The notes under the pieces: model-generated
Databases searched by the model: none
What the model was told of the DNA's origin: nothing
The model's input: the letters and a program-made list of their open reading frames with translations, nothing else
In this document: in pieces, positions 1 through 8,086 of the stretch
How positions within the stretch are numbered: the stretch's first letter is position 1
Layout: every line of letters starts with the position of its first letter
Position numbers and translations under genes: made by a program
NCBI GenBank assembly: GCA_963762435.1
Contig: CAVXLN010000006.1
Location: 124,001 to 188,000, forward strand
DNA from: JAXDMU01 sp963762435
GTDB lineage: Bacteria > Pseudomonadota > Alphaproteobacteria > ATCC43930 > CGMCC-115725
Length of the DNA: 64,000 bases
Reading direction: 5' to 3'

Positions 1-11
1 TGGTTTGCGAG

Positions 12-443
12 TCACCACCCCACGGGCCCGTAGACGAATCCGTAGGGTACGCCCGGTCCTGGGCCCCAGGGACCCCAAGCGTTCCAATTCCAGGCGGCAT
101 TCGAGTAGGTTTGCGCGGCCATCAGCTGCTCATCGGCAAGACGCTGCTGCTGCTGGTGCAATTTGTACTGATTGTAAGAGTTTTGCGTGCCGACATAGAG
201 GCATCCGCAGACAAGCGGATCGGCATAGACATAATGGACCGCGTCCCCATTGACGCGCTGAACGAATTGATGCGGCGGCAACTGTTTGAGCATAGCAACC
301 CGCTCAGGGCTGTTGGCCGGCCGGACAATGAACCCTGCCGCCGCTAAGGCGTCCTCCTTGTCGGCCACGCGTTGGCTTTCGGACACGCAGGCCGTGAGCG
401 TCAGCACCGTGATGACGGTCAGTCCAAATCTATATCGCTGCAC
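12..443 (-). CDS. Putative outer-membrane/periplasmic lipoprotein of unknown function
   Basis: The 143-residue product starts with a lipoprotein signal: a basic N-terminus, a hydrophobic stretch and the lipobox LTAC, with Cys19 as the expected lipidated residue. The mature part has a Gln-rich segment (KLHQQQQRLADEQ) and a C-terminus rich in Trp, Gly and Pro (NWNAWGPWGPGPG). No catalytic motif or named domain is recognisable. It lies next to a carbonic-anhydrase-like gene on the same strand, with a 40-base gap. Lipidation is inferred from the lipobox only, and the function is unknown. Confidence 0.7.
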   Translation of the reverse strand: MQRYRFGLTVITVLTLTACVSESQRVADKEDALAAAGFIVRPANSPERVAMLKQLPPHQFVQRVNGDAVHYVYADPLVCGCLYVGTQNSYNQYKLHQQQQRLADEQLMAAQTYSNAAWNWNAWGPWGPGPGVPYGFVYGPVGW

Positions 444-483
444 GAGCTTGCCCCCTCTATGACGCGATCGTTCACACCGTACT

Positions 484-1065
484 CTATGCCGGAATGTCCC
501 GCACCACCTCAGTCAATTTGCCGGAACTGATTTCGTAGAAGAAGCCGTAGAGCTTGATGTGCTTCGGCACTGCCGGGCTCGCACGAAGCAGCTTGATGTC
601 ATAGTTGAGCGACTCCTCGAAATCCATGATGGCGAGGCTGTCATGATCAAACAATGTCGAGATATCGGCATGATGATGATCATGAAACTCCCCGATCATC
701 AGCTCCGGCGTCAGGGTCGTCGTTCCGCAGAAAGAGTGGTGAACCACGACGACGTTTTTGACATCGAATATATAATCCATGGCGGCCACGGACTGTAGAG
801 CGAAGGCGGCGCGTCCCCCCGCGTTGGTCGCGACGAACAATGTTCGCGTGGATCCGACCCGCGTGCCATTTTCGTCGGTGATGATTTCTTCCGGATAGAC
901 CTCGTCCCCGAAATATTCGGCGACGGCCTGTGGGATTTCGACGGCACGCGGGTCGAGGCAGTGAATCACAAGCGTCTTCATCGGGATCGCCTGGTTCGCG
1001 CCCTCGAAGCTTTTCATGTCGAAGCCGGGTAGTTTTCTGTACTCGTAGCCGCTGAATTTGCCCAT
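484..1065 (-). CDS. Beta-class carbonic-anhydrase-like protein
   Basis: The 193-residue product shows the zinc signature of beta carbonic anhydrases: CLDPR (Cys36, Asp38, Arg40) and HHSFCG (His110, Cys113). These would bind zinc through two Cys and one His, with the Asp-Arg dyad gating the site. The family interconverts CO2 and bicarbonate in the cytoplasm. The ATG at 1065 was chosen over a longer open frame because GGTGGAG sits 7-8 bases upstream. GTTT after the second Cys differs from the GxxGA motif common in active enzymes, so it may be a divergent relative rather than a proven carbonic anhydrase. Confidence 0.7.
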   Translation of the reverse strand: MGKFSGYEYRKLPGFDMKSFEGANQAIPMKTLVIHCLDPRAVEIPQAVAEYFGDEVYPEEIITDENGTRVGSTRTLFVATNAGGRAAFALQSVAAMDYIFDVKNVVVVHHSFCGTTTLTPELMIGEFHDHHHADISTLFDHDSLAIMDFEESLNYDIKLLRASPAVPKHIKLYGFFYEISSGKLTEVVRDIPA

Positions 1066-1301
1066 TTTCTTTCTCCACCGGCATTCGACTGCGCTCAGAC
1101 ACGGATCTGCGGCGCCTTCATTGTCGAATGTCGGCCGGTTCCGAAAATCGGCAATGGGACGATGGTATCGCCAGCGTTCGAAAGCTGTCCGAACAACGCT
1201 CTTGTCGATGTCGGCTACGACTATGCCTATGCGCTTAGGCCGTGACGTCGACCGGCGGGATGATGGCGGAGGGGGACAACGAGGAAACAGTCGTTTCCAG
1301 A

Positions 1302-2234
1302 TCAATGTGCCCCCGACTTGCTCCGAACCCCCTCCGCCAGAACATCGCGCTGACGGCGAAACGCTTCGGTGATCGCGGCCGACACGGCCCTGATCCGCGC
1401 TGAGCGGCGCATCTCTTCGTGCAGGATCAGCCATACAGGGCGACGGGCTGGCGCCTCATCCGGCCAAACCCGGACGACATCAGGAGAGCCGTCGCCGAGG
1501 AAGCAGGCGAGCTCGGCAATACCCATATCGTTGGCCGCGGCCGTCCGCTGGATCAGGGGATTGTCGCAGCGCAGCGCTATGCGCGCATCCTCCATCGACT
1601 CGCCCATAAAGAAGGGGCTGACCGCAGCCGGCGCGCCCGTGAAGGTGATCAGGTCGTGGCCGGCCAAGCCCTGGCCGCGCGTCGGAACACTCGCGCGAGC
1701 GAGGTAATTTTTCGACGCATAGAGCGTAAAGGCCACCTCTCCGAGCTTGCGGCAGATGAGATCAGGAGCCGATGCGCGCGCGAATCTGACGGCGAGATCG
1801 GCATCGCGCCGCGCAATGTCGAGCGAGCGGACACCGACAACCAGATCGACCTGCAGGCCTGGATGGGCCTGCCGCAGCGAGGCGACGGCAGGGGTGATCA
1901 GTTGGTCGGCGAGCGCCTCGGTCGTGGTCACCCGAACGGAGCCCGCCACAAGTGAATCGCGCCCTGCGGCGATCCGCTCCAGGTCCAAGGCCGCATTTTC
2001 CATCGCCATGCATTGGCGCAGGATCGCGTCTCCGGCCGCGGTGACCGTAAAGCCATCCGGGGTGCGGTTGAGCAACGTGACGCCCAGACGCTTCTCGAAA
2101 AGCGCAATGCGCCGTCCGACCGTGACGTGCCCGACACCCAGAGCGCGGGCAGCGCCCGATAAGCTTCCCGCGCGCGCCACAGCAAGAAAGAAGCGCACGT
2201 CATCCCACAGCCAGGTTCCGGCAGATCTGTTCAT
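1302..2234 (-). CDS. LysR-family transcriptional regulator
   Basis: The 310-residue product has an N-terminal winged helix-turn-helix (FFLAVARAGSLSGAARALGV) and a C-terminal LysR substrate-binding domain. The helix ends with the usual LLNRTPDGFTVTAAG segment. The start at 2234 is supported by family alignment, and it lies inside a 16-base perfect palindrome that could serve for autoregulation. The gene is divergent from a membrane-protein gene beginning at 2320, the usual LysR arrangement, so that gene is the likely target. The inducer is unknown. Confidence 0.88.
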   Translation of the reverse strand: MNRSAGTWLWDDVRFFLAVARAGSLSGAARALGVGHVTVGRRIALFEKRLGVTLLNRTPDGFTVTAAGDAILRQCMAMENAALDLERIAAGRDSLVAGSVRVTTTEALADQLITPAVASLRQAHPGLQVDLVVGVRSLDIARRDADLAVRFARASAPDLICRKLGEVAFTLYASKNYLARASVPTRGQGLAGHDLITFTGAPAAVSPFFMGESMEDARIALRCDNPLIQRTAAANDMGIAELACFLGDGSPDVVRVWPDEAPARRPVWLILHEEMRRSARIRAVSAAITEAFRRQRDVLAEGVRSKSGAH

Positions 2235-2243
2235 TAATGAACA
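2228..2243. promoter_or_regulatory. Perfect palindrome overlapping the lysR start
   Basis: TGTTCATTAATGAACA is a perfect 16-base palindrome that contains the start codon of the minus-strand LysR gene and lies 77 bases before the divergent membrane-protein gene. A related half TGAACAG follows at 2251-2257. Position and symmetry fit an operator. Which protein binds it is inferred. Confidence 0.5.
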
Positions 2244-2319
2244 ATGCCTGTGAACAGACGGCCACTGCAAGCGGCCTTCGGGGCTCTTACATTCTGAGCG
2301 CTTACCGGGAGAACCGCTG

Positions 2320-3198
2320 ATGACCGCCACCCCTGTTCCCGCTGGTCCTATTCTGCTGCATCCTGCTTGGCGCAGCCTGCTTTGGATCGTGCCGCTCACT
2401 CTGCTCTGGATATTGTTGATCATCTGGCAACCGAGTATCTGGGCTAGCGGCGTTCAGACCACGGCACACCAATTGATGGCGCATGGGTTTATCGCGCTCG
2501 GTTTGTGGCTCGGCCTCGAGCGCACCGACCTGACGCCGAGCCAACGCCGCACGATCTGGCTGGCTATCATGGCTACAGATACGCTTTGGTTCGCTGTCGC
2601 CTGGAGTGCGGCGATCAACGGCGTCTTCGTCAGCGGCGCCTCATCCTTACCGTTGCTGCCGCTGGCGATCTTCCTGCCGGTGATTATCGGAGCACCCCTG
2701 CTGCTGTTGTCGAAGCGTATGGGCCCGGTGCTCGACGCGATGCCAGCGAGCTGGCTCGTGGCACTTCAGATTTACCGCATCTTCGGCGGCTGGGCTCTCG
2801 CGGCTTGGCTGCATGGGGCGCTGCCCGGCGTGTTCGCGTTGCCGGCGGGAATTGGCGATGTGCTGACGGGCCTCTTCGCCGTGCCGGCGGCAATCGCCGT
2901 GGCGAGTGGTACGGCTCAGGGGCGAAGGGCGGCGATGATGTGGAATATCTTCGGCCTGGCTGACTTCGCCGTTGCGATCGCCCTGGGGATGATGACGACG
3001 CCCGGCCGGTTCCAGTTGATCGTTCCGACTGTGACGAGCATCGGCGCCGGCGCTTATCCCGGCGTGCTGACCCCCGCTTTCGTGGTGCCAGCCTCGATCC
3101 TGCTGCACGCGCTGTCGCTGCGCCAGTTGAGGCGCCGCCGGGTCGAGGTTGCTCGGCGGGGAGTGAATTTACCTTTCCGACTGGATCCTGCGACGTGA
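2320..3198 (+). CDS. Multi-pass inner-membrane protein of unknown function
   Basis: The 292-residue product is strongly hydrophobic, with about eight predicted membrane segments beginning with LLWIVPLTLLWILLIIW near residue 20. A GGGAGAA ribosome-binding site precedes the ATG. No transport or catalytic motif is recognisable; IYRIFGGWALAAWLHG and DVLTGLFAVPAAIAVASG look like conserved family segments, but I cannot assign a name. The C-terminus is basic (RQLRRRRVEVARR), suggesting a cytoplasmic tail. It is divergent from the LysR gene at 1302-2234, which probably controls it. Confidence 0.7.
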   Translation: MTATPVPAGPILLHPAWRSLLWIVPLTLLWILLIIWQPSIWASGVQTTAHQLMAHGFIALGLWLGLERTDLTPSQRRTIWLAIMATDTLWFAVAWSAAINGVFVSGASSLPLLPLAIFLPVIIGAPLLLLSKRMGPVLDAMPASWLVALQIYRIFGGWALAAWLHGALPGVFALPAGIGDVLTGLFAVPAAIAVASGTAQGRRAAMMWNIFGLADFAVAIALGMMTTPGRFQLIVPTVTSIGAGAYPGVLTPAFVVPASILLHALSLRQLRRRRVEVARRGVNLPFRLDPAT

Positions 3199-3233
3199 CG
3201 TGATGCAGTGTCGCCCTACTCCACGGGTTGAGA

Positions 3234-3259
3234 GGGGCGTTTCGCTGGGAAGACGCCCC
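3234..3259. terminator. Hairpin between convergent genes
   Basis: GGGGCGT and ACGCCCC flank a short loop with further TTC/GAA pairing inside. It lies between the ends of the membrane-protein gene and the facing LysR gene and could act as a terminator in either direction. No T-run follows. Confidence 0.4.
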
Positions 3260-3292
3260 GTCGCGGAATCAGCATCACGGACTCGGCATCCT

Positions 3293-4162
3293 TCAACTGA
3301 GCTGCTCCGCCAGCATGTTCCGCACCTCCGCCACGATGGGCGGTTCTCCGGCGCGCGGGGAAACCAGGCTGAACTCGACGTCCGGCATCGCCGGAAGCCG
3401 AGGGATGCCGGGGAAGGCGACGGCGCCGTCGGGAACGGCGGAGGCGTTGAGGCAGGTCACGCCCAGACCGGCAGCGAGCGCCAGATGCAAACCGCCGACG
3501 CCGGACGCCGAATGCGCGATCGTGTAGGGAATGCCGCGCGCGTCGAGGGTCCTGACGATCAGACGGTGCAGAAAGCAGGTTTCCGGCAGAACGACCAGCG
3601 GCAGCACATCGGTCTCCGGCATGGCGAAGGACTTGTCCGCGACCCAGGCGAGCGGCTCGCGGCGCAGCCCGATGCGCTGCTCGACGATCTTGACGGGCGG
3701 CTTGTCCACGAGGGCCATCGCCAGCCCGATGTCGAAATCCCCCGTGTTCGCCGCGGCTTCGATGGTGGCGCTTGCGCGCACCGAGACATGCAGGCGCAGG
3801 CGCGGAAACTGGTCGCGCACGTGCCGTAAGATGGCGGGCAGGGCCCGCGGCCTGAAATAGTCGGTAATGGCAAGGCGCAGGTCGCCGGCCAGCTGCATGC
3901 CCTGCATGTCCCGATAGGCGGCACGGCTCATCGCCAGCAGCTCCCGCGCATGCCCGGCCAGGCGCTCGCCCGCCGGCGTCAGGCTGGCGCCGGTCTTGCC
4001 GCGCAGCAGCAGCTGCACCCCGCACATCTCCTCGAGCTTGCGGACCTGCTCGCTGATCGCCGATTGCGACCGGAACAGGAGCGGCGCCGCCGCCGATAGG
4101 CTACCTGCCTCGGCAATCACGACAAGCGTATTGAGCAGATCGAGATCGAGGAGACGGTTCAT
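3293..4162 (-). CDS. LysR-family transcriptional regulator
   Basis: The 289-residue product has the N-terminal HTH (LLNTLVVIAEAGSLSAAAPLL, then SQSAISEQVRKLEEMCG) and a LysR effector domain. It is divergent from the tautomerase/monooxygenase pair starting at 4273. A 9-base inverted repeat lies directly before its start codon, giving a typical LysR control region with autorepression and activation of the divergent operon. The effector is unknown, though the partner genes suggest an aromatic or enol-type compound. Confidence 0.87.
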   Translation of the reverse strand: MNRLLDLDLLNTLVVIAEAGSLSAAAPLLFRSQSAISEQVRKLEEMCGVQLLLRGKTGASLTPAGERLAGHARELLAMSRAAYRDMQGMQLAGDLRLAITDYFRPRALPAILRHVRDQFPRLRLHVSVRASATIEAAANTGDFDIGLAMALVDKPPVKIVEQRIGLRREPLAWVADKSFAMPETDVLPLVVLPETCFLHRLIVRTLDARGIPYTIAHSASGVGGLHLALAAGLGVTCLNASAVPDGAVAFPGIPRLPAMPDVEFSLVSPRAGEPPIVAEVRNMLAEQLS

Positions 4163-4189
4163 TTATCCATCCAATTTACCGATGGATAA
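4163..4189. promoter_or_regulatory. Probable LysR operator
   Basis: TTATCCATC and GATGGATAA form perfect 9-base arms around a 9-base spacer, directly before the LysR start and about 85 bases before the divergent tautomerase gene. This fits a LysR dyad site. Binding is inferred. Confidence 0.55.
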
Positions 4190-4272
4190 TATCATATCTT
4201 CCTGATTTCCCGGTGACAAGAAGCGCGGCATCCTCCTGCTCGACACAACGACCAAACCTGCAAGGAGCAGAC

Positions 4273-4677
4273 ATGCCCGGTATCGCGCTCACCGTCTCAG
4301 GACCGGCCGATGAGGCCCTGACCCGTCGCCTCGCCACGGAAATCACCGACCTCACCAGCCGGGTGCTGAAGAAGCCGCACGACCTGACCTGGGCGATTGT
4401 TCACTATGAGCCCCGTGAGAACTGGTTCATCGACGGTCGCTCGCTGGTCGAGCACGGCAAGAATGCCTTCCGCCTGTGGGTCACCATCACGGACGAGACG
4501 AACAGCAAGGCTGAGAAAGCCGAGTATCAAAAGGCCGCGTTCGAGCTGCTCGCCGGGCTGATCGGAAATATTCACCCGGTCTCGAATATCTACGTCATCG
4601 ATGCCCGCGCGACGGGCTACGGCTATGGCGGCCTTACGCAGGAGTACAATTTCCACCATCCGGCGGCCGGGCGATGA
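4273..4677 (+). CDS. Tautomerase-superfamily protein
   Basis: The 134-residue product starts MPGIALTVSGP, giving the N-terminal Pro after Met removal that acts as the catalytic base in 4-oxalocrotonate tautomerase relatives. Its length is about twice that of the short 4-OT subunits, as in the fused or longer subgroup. AAGGAGC lies upstream of the ATG at 4273, preferred over an earlier in-frame start. Its stop overlaps the next ATG in ATGA, so the two are translationally coupled. Likely keto-enol isomerisation of a small organic acid, with unknown substrate. Confidence 0.75.
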   Translation: MPGIALTVSGPADEALTRRLATEITDLTSRVLKKPHDLTWAIVHYEPRENWFIDGRSLVEHGKNAFRLWVTITDETNSKAEKAEYQKAAFELLAGLIGNIHPVSNIYVIDARATGYGYGGLTQEYNFHHPAAGR

Positions 4678-4985
4678 TCGTCGAGATCGTCTTCATCGAT
4701 TTGCCGCCCGGGACGGACCGTGCCGCCGCCCTGGCGCTCTATCGGCAATCCGCCGGCGGGTGGCTCGCCAACCCGGACCTGATCGAGAAGTGTTATTTCT
4801 TCGACGAAGCGGCGGGCCTCGGCGGCGGCGTCTATTTCTGGCCGAGCCGAGCGGCGGCCGAGCGCTGGCACGGCGAGGTTTACCGCCGCATGGCCGCCTC
4901 GCTCTACGGGTCGGAGCCTCGCATCCAGAGGCTCGACGCGCTGATGCGGGTCGATCCAAAGACGGCGAGCTTGGCCGAGCTCTGA
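4674..4985 (+). CDS. Small monooxygenase-like (dimeric alpha/beta barrel) protein
   Basis: The 103-residue product has the layout of YdhR-type putative monooxygenases: an initial strand (MIVEIVFIDLPPG), a helix with LYRQSAGGWLANPDLIEKCYFF, then GGVYFWPSRAAAERWH, resembling a strand-helix unit of a ferredoxin-like fold. It overlaps the tautomerase gene by four bases and shares its LysR control. The family assignment is by pattern only. No cofactor motif is expected in this fold. Confidence 0.6.
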   Translation: MIVEIVFIDLPPGTDRAAALALYRQSAGGWLANPDLIEKCYFFDEAAGLGGGVYFWPSRAAAERWHGEVYRRMAASLYGSEPRIQRLDALMRVDPKTASLAEL

Positions 4986-5055
4986 GGCGAGAAAACCGAA
5001 AAATCAAAAGCTGGGAACAGACCCGTAACCCCTGATCTCGAAGCCGTTCTAGAAG

Positions 5056-5085
5056 CCTCGTCGGCACCTCAGCCGACCGACGAGG
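5056..5085. terminator. Hairpin between convergent genes
   Basis: CCTCGTCGG and CCGACGAGG are perfect 9-base arms around a 12-base loop. The hairpin overlaps the stop of the minus-strand LysR gene and lies 70 bases after the monooxygenase-like gene, so it can serve both. Confidence 0.5.
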
Positions 5086-6004
5086 AAAACTCATTGGCGG
5101 CGTTCGAAGCACCCCATTCGCCCATCAACAGCTCCAGAAACGCCTTGGGGGCGTCGTCCAGCACGTCCGTCTGATTCTTTCTCTGGACGGCATGGGCAAC
5201 CACGAGCTCCCAACAGATCTCCGGCTCCGCCAGCTGGACGATACCGAGCGATGGCCGCCGTGCCTTCGCGATCGCCTCGGGAACGAGGGCGACTCCCAGC
5301 CCGTGGGCAACCAGATCCAGGAGCGTGTTGAGATCGCTGACTTCGAATGCGGTGCGCCGCTCGACACCGGCCTCGTCGAAACCGCGATCGATCAGGCGGC
5401 GCGTGCCCCAGGCCGGCTCGAAATCCACGAACGGCTCATCGGCCGCCGCGGCGAGGGGCAGGTTGGTGCGTCCGGCCAGCACATGGTCGGGCGAGCAGAC
5501 CAGCACGAGCGCGTCGCAGGCGATCAGCGTGGTCGCGATATCGGCCGGCGGGTCGAATAGCGGCAATATCGCGAGGTCGAGCTGGCCGGCGCGCAATTTC
5601 TCGACCAAAAGCGACGAGCCGCCCTGGCAGAGCCGAACCTCGATGGCCGGGTGCTGAGAATGAAACAGCGCCAGCAGTGCCGGCAGATCGAGAAAGGCCG
5701 GCAGGCTTTGCACGGTGCCGATGGAGAGGGTGCCCCGCTCCAGGGATGAGACCGCCGCAACGGCCTCGCGCGCCTCGCGGACGGTATCAAGCGCCGTTCT
5801 CGCCTTATCGAGAAAGGCTTTTCCGGCTGCGGTGAGACGAACCTGCCGCGTGGTGCGCACGAAGAGCCTTGCATCGAGCTCCTCCTCAAGCGCGCGGATC
5901 GAGCTCGAGAGGGCCGATTGCACGATGTGGATGCGCTGCGCGGCCCGGGTGAAGTGCTGCTCTTCGGCAACCGCCACAAAATGCTGCAATTGCCTCAGTT
6001 CCAT
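5069..6004 (-). CDS. LysR-family transcriptional regulator
   Basis: The 311-residue product begins MELRQLQHFVAVAEEQHFTR, the classic LysR HTH of the CynR/PcaQ-like group, followed by an effector-binding domain. The ATG at 6004 was chosen from this conserved N-terminus, although the frame stays open further upstream. It is divergent from the aldo/keto reductase at 6122, its probable target. The 118-base gap contains TATGATCATA at 6046-6055, a palindrome that could be part of the operator. Confidence 0.88.
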   Translation of the reverse strand: MELRQLQHFVAVAEEQHFTRAAQRIHIVQSALSSSIRALEEELDARLFVRTTRQVRLTAAGKAFLDKARTALDTVREAREAVAAVSSLERGTLSIGTVQSLPAFLDLPALLALFHSQHPAIEVRLCQGGSSLLVEKLRAGQLDLAILPLFDPPADIATTLIACDALVLVCSPDHVLAGRTNLPLAAAADEPFVDFEPAWGTRRLIDRGFDEAGVERRTAFEVSDLNTLLDLVAHGLGVALVPEAIAKARRPSLGIVQLAEPEICWELVVAHAVQRKNQTDVLDDAPKAFLELLMGEWGASNAANEFSSSVG

Positions 6005-6121
6005 GGCCGTTCCGTTCGTTGAGATTGAGCTGTGTAACAGATTAATATGATCATAATTTTCAATTTCAAAGATCAATTCCGTCACACCAGATCCCAATGC
6101 GCAGGTTTTGGAGGCTCTAGA

Positions 6122-7132
6122 ATGGAACAGATCGAAATAGGCTCGTCGGGCCTGAAAACGTCGCGCATCGGGCTCGGCACATGGGCGATCGGCGGATGGA
6201 TGTGGGGCGGCGCCGACGAGCGGCAGGCCATCGCCACCATCCGCTCGGCCGTGGAGCGGGGGGTGACGCTGATCGACACCGCGCCCGTCTATGGCTTCGG
6301 GCGTTCCGAGGAGATCGTGGGCAAAGCGCTCGCGGGCGGATTGCGGGACAAGGTGCAGATCGCGACCAAGGCCGGGCTGGCCTGGAAGGACGGCAAGGTC
6401 TATCGCGATTCCCGCCCCGCGCGCCTCGCTCGAGAGATCGAGGATTCGCTGCGGCGGCTCGGTACCGACGTCATCGACCTTTACCAGATTCATTGGCCGG
6501 ATCTCGAGACGCCGTTCGAGGAAACCGCACTCGCCATCGAGAAGCTGCGCCTAGCGGGCAAGATCCGGACGATCGGCGTCAGCAATTTCTCACCCGTGCA
6601 GATGGAGGCATTCCGCGCCGGCGCCCGGCTCGACGCCGTGCAGCCGCCCTATAATCTGTTCGAGCGGGAGATGGAGGCGGATGTGCTGCCCTATGCCAGC
6701 AAGGCGAATCTCACCGTGCTGAGCTATGGCGCGCTCTGTCGCGGACTTCTCTCGGGCAGGATGACCACGTCCACGCGGTTCGACGGCGACGATCTGCGCA
6801 AGGTCGATCCGAAGTTCCAGCCCGATCGCCTTCCCGGCTATCTGGCCGCCGTGGATGAGTTCGCCGCACTCGCGCGCGAGCGCTTCGGCAAGTCCGTACT
6901 GGCACTCGCCGTGCGCTGGGTGCTGGACCAGGGTCCGACCATCGCGCTCTGGGGCGCGCGCCATCCGGATCAGCTCGACCCGATCGGCCAGATCGATGGC
7001 TGGCGGATCGACGAGGAGAGCAAGCGCCAGATCGATGCGATTCTCGCGCGCTGCATCAAGAGCCCGGTCTCGCCCGCCTTCATGGCCCCGCCCTTGAAGC
7101 GGCCGGACGCCGAGTGCGACCAAGCCGCGTGA
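6122..7132 (+). CDS. Aldo/keto reductase
   Basis: The 336-residue product is a full-length NADPH-dependent aldo/keto reductase. It has the N-terminal GTWAIGGWMWGG segment, the catalytic Asp and Tyr in DTAPVYGFGRSEE, the Lys in ATKAGLAW and the His in YQIHWPD. GVSNFSPVQM and a C-terminal cofactor region follow. GGAGG lies 8 bases before the ATG. The family reduces aldehydes and ketones in the cytosol; this subgroup includes general stress protein IolS-like enzymes. It is divergent from a LysR gene that likely senses a substrate or stress. The natural substrate cannot be told. Confidence 0.88.
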   Translation: MEQIEIGSSGLKTSRIGLGTWAIGGWMWGGADERQAIATIRSAVERGVTLIDTAPVYGFGRSEEIVGKALAGGLRDKVQIATKAGLAWKDGKVYRDSRPARLAREIEDSLRRLGTDVIDLYQIHWPDLETPFEETALAIEKLRLAGKIRTIGVSNFSPVQMEAFRAGARLDAVQPPYNLFEREMEADVLPYASKANLTVLSYGALCRGLLSGRMTTSTRFDGDDLRKVDPKFQPDRLPGYLAAVDEFAALARERFGKSVLALAVRWVLDQGPTIALWGARHPDQLDPIGQIDGWRIDEESKRQIDAILARCIKSPVSPAFMAPPLKRPDAECDQAA

Positions 7133-7149
7133 CCTCACCGCAAACGTTA

Positions 7150-7177
7150 GGCTCCCGGCGCTTCCGCACCGGGAGCC
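7150..7177. terminator. Hairpin between convergent genes
   Basis: GGCTCCCGG and CCGGGAGCC form 9-base arms around a 10-base loop, between the end of the aldo/keto reductase and the end of the facing hydrolase. It suits bidirectional termination. Confidence 0.55.
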
Positions 7178-7183
7178 GCAACG

Positions 7184-7948
7184 TCATTTCACAAGTGCCG
7201 CCTTCTCGATCACCGCCGCGACTTCCGCCGCGTGGACGACGAGGGAGGCGTGACTGCCGGCGACTTCCGTCGTCTGGGCCTTGATCCTGGCGGCGAACAG
7301 CTTCTGGGCCTCGGGCGCGATGACCTTGTCCTTCGTGGTGAGCACATAGAAGGTCGGCTTGTCGTGCCAGGCTGCCGTATCGACGGGAGCCTCGTACGCC
7401 GTGTGGTTCAGCGGAAGCTGGGAGTTTGCCAGGGATTCGGCGATTTTTGGCGGCAGGTCGGCCGCGACCGCCGAGGGAAACACCTTGGGATCGATGTAGA
7501 GGTTGCCCTTGGCGTCCGGATGAATGGCCGCTGTGCCTTCGGTTGCCGGCCCGCCATTGGCGAGCGACGCCAGGGATTCGCCCACGTCGGGCGCGAAGGC
7601 GGAGACGTAGACGAGGGCCGAGACCTTGGGATCGTCGCCCGCTTCAGTGATGACCACGCCGGCCCAGGAGTGGCCGACGAGAACGGTCTTGCCGTCCTGC
7701 TTCGCCAGCGCCTCTTTGGTGGCTGCGACGTCGGCGGCGAGAGAAGTGAGCGGGTTTTCGACGAGCGTGACGTTGTAGCCCTTCTTCCGAAGAATATCGG
7801 CAACGGGTTGCCAGCTCGTCTGGTCCACGAAAGCGCCATGCACCAGCACGATATTGTGCGCGGCCCCCTTAGGCAGAGGCGCGGATTGAGCGGCAGCGGC
7901 TGTTCCGGCCATGAGCACGGTGGCGGCGGAAACGAGAAGATTTCGCAT
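7184..7948 (-). CDS. Exported alpha/beta hydrolase
   Basis: The 254-residue product has a Sec signal peptide (about residues 1-20, ending TAAAA) and an alpha/beta-hydrolase fold. HGAF (residues 37-40) forms the oxyanion region, GHSWAG holds nucleophile Ser94, and the His is probably in GSHASL near the C-terminus. The closest group is EstC-like and salicylate-esterase-like small hydrolases, usually annotated simply as alpha/beta hydrolase. Periplasmic location is inferred from the signal. The adjacent AraC-type gene at 8087 is divergent and could regulate it. Confidence 0.83.
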   Translation of the reverse strand: MRNLLVSAATVLMAGTAAAAQSAPLPKGAAHNIVLVHGAFVDQTSWQPVADILRKKGYNVTLVENPLTSLAADVAATKEALAKQDGKTVLVGHSWAGVVITEAGDDPKVSALVYVSAFAPDVGESLASLANGGPATEGTAAIHPDAKGNLYIDPKVFPSAVAADLPPKIAESLANSQLPLNHTAYEAPVDTAAWHDKPTFYVLTTKDKVIAPEAQKLFAARIKAQTTEVAGSHASLVVHAAEVAAVIEKAALVK

Positions 7949-8049
7949 TGAGAGTTCCTTGGGATGTCGGACGAGGCGGGTCCCGGGAGGGGCAGGGCGG
8001 CCCGCCGCGACATGACCTAGTCGGAGGGTAGCTCAGACGGTAGGGCCCA

Positions 8050-8078
8050 ATCGTCCGAATATTGTGTCCGATCGTCCG
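8050..8078. promoter_or_regulatory. Direct repeat before the araC-type gene
   Basis: ATCGTCCG occurs at 8050-8057 and again at 8071-8078, 21 bases apart, about two helical turns. Direct repeats with this spacing are typical of AraC-family sites. It lies between the divergent hydrolase and AraC genes. Binding is inferred. Confidence 0.4.
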
Positions 8079-8086
8079 TGGGATTA

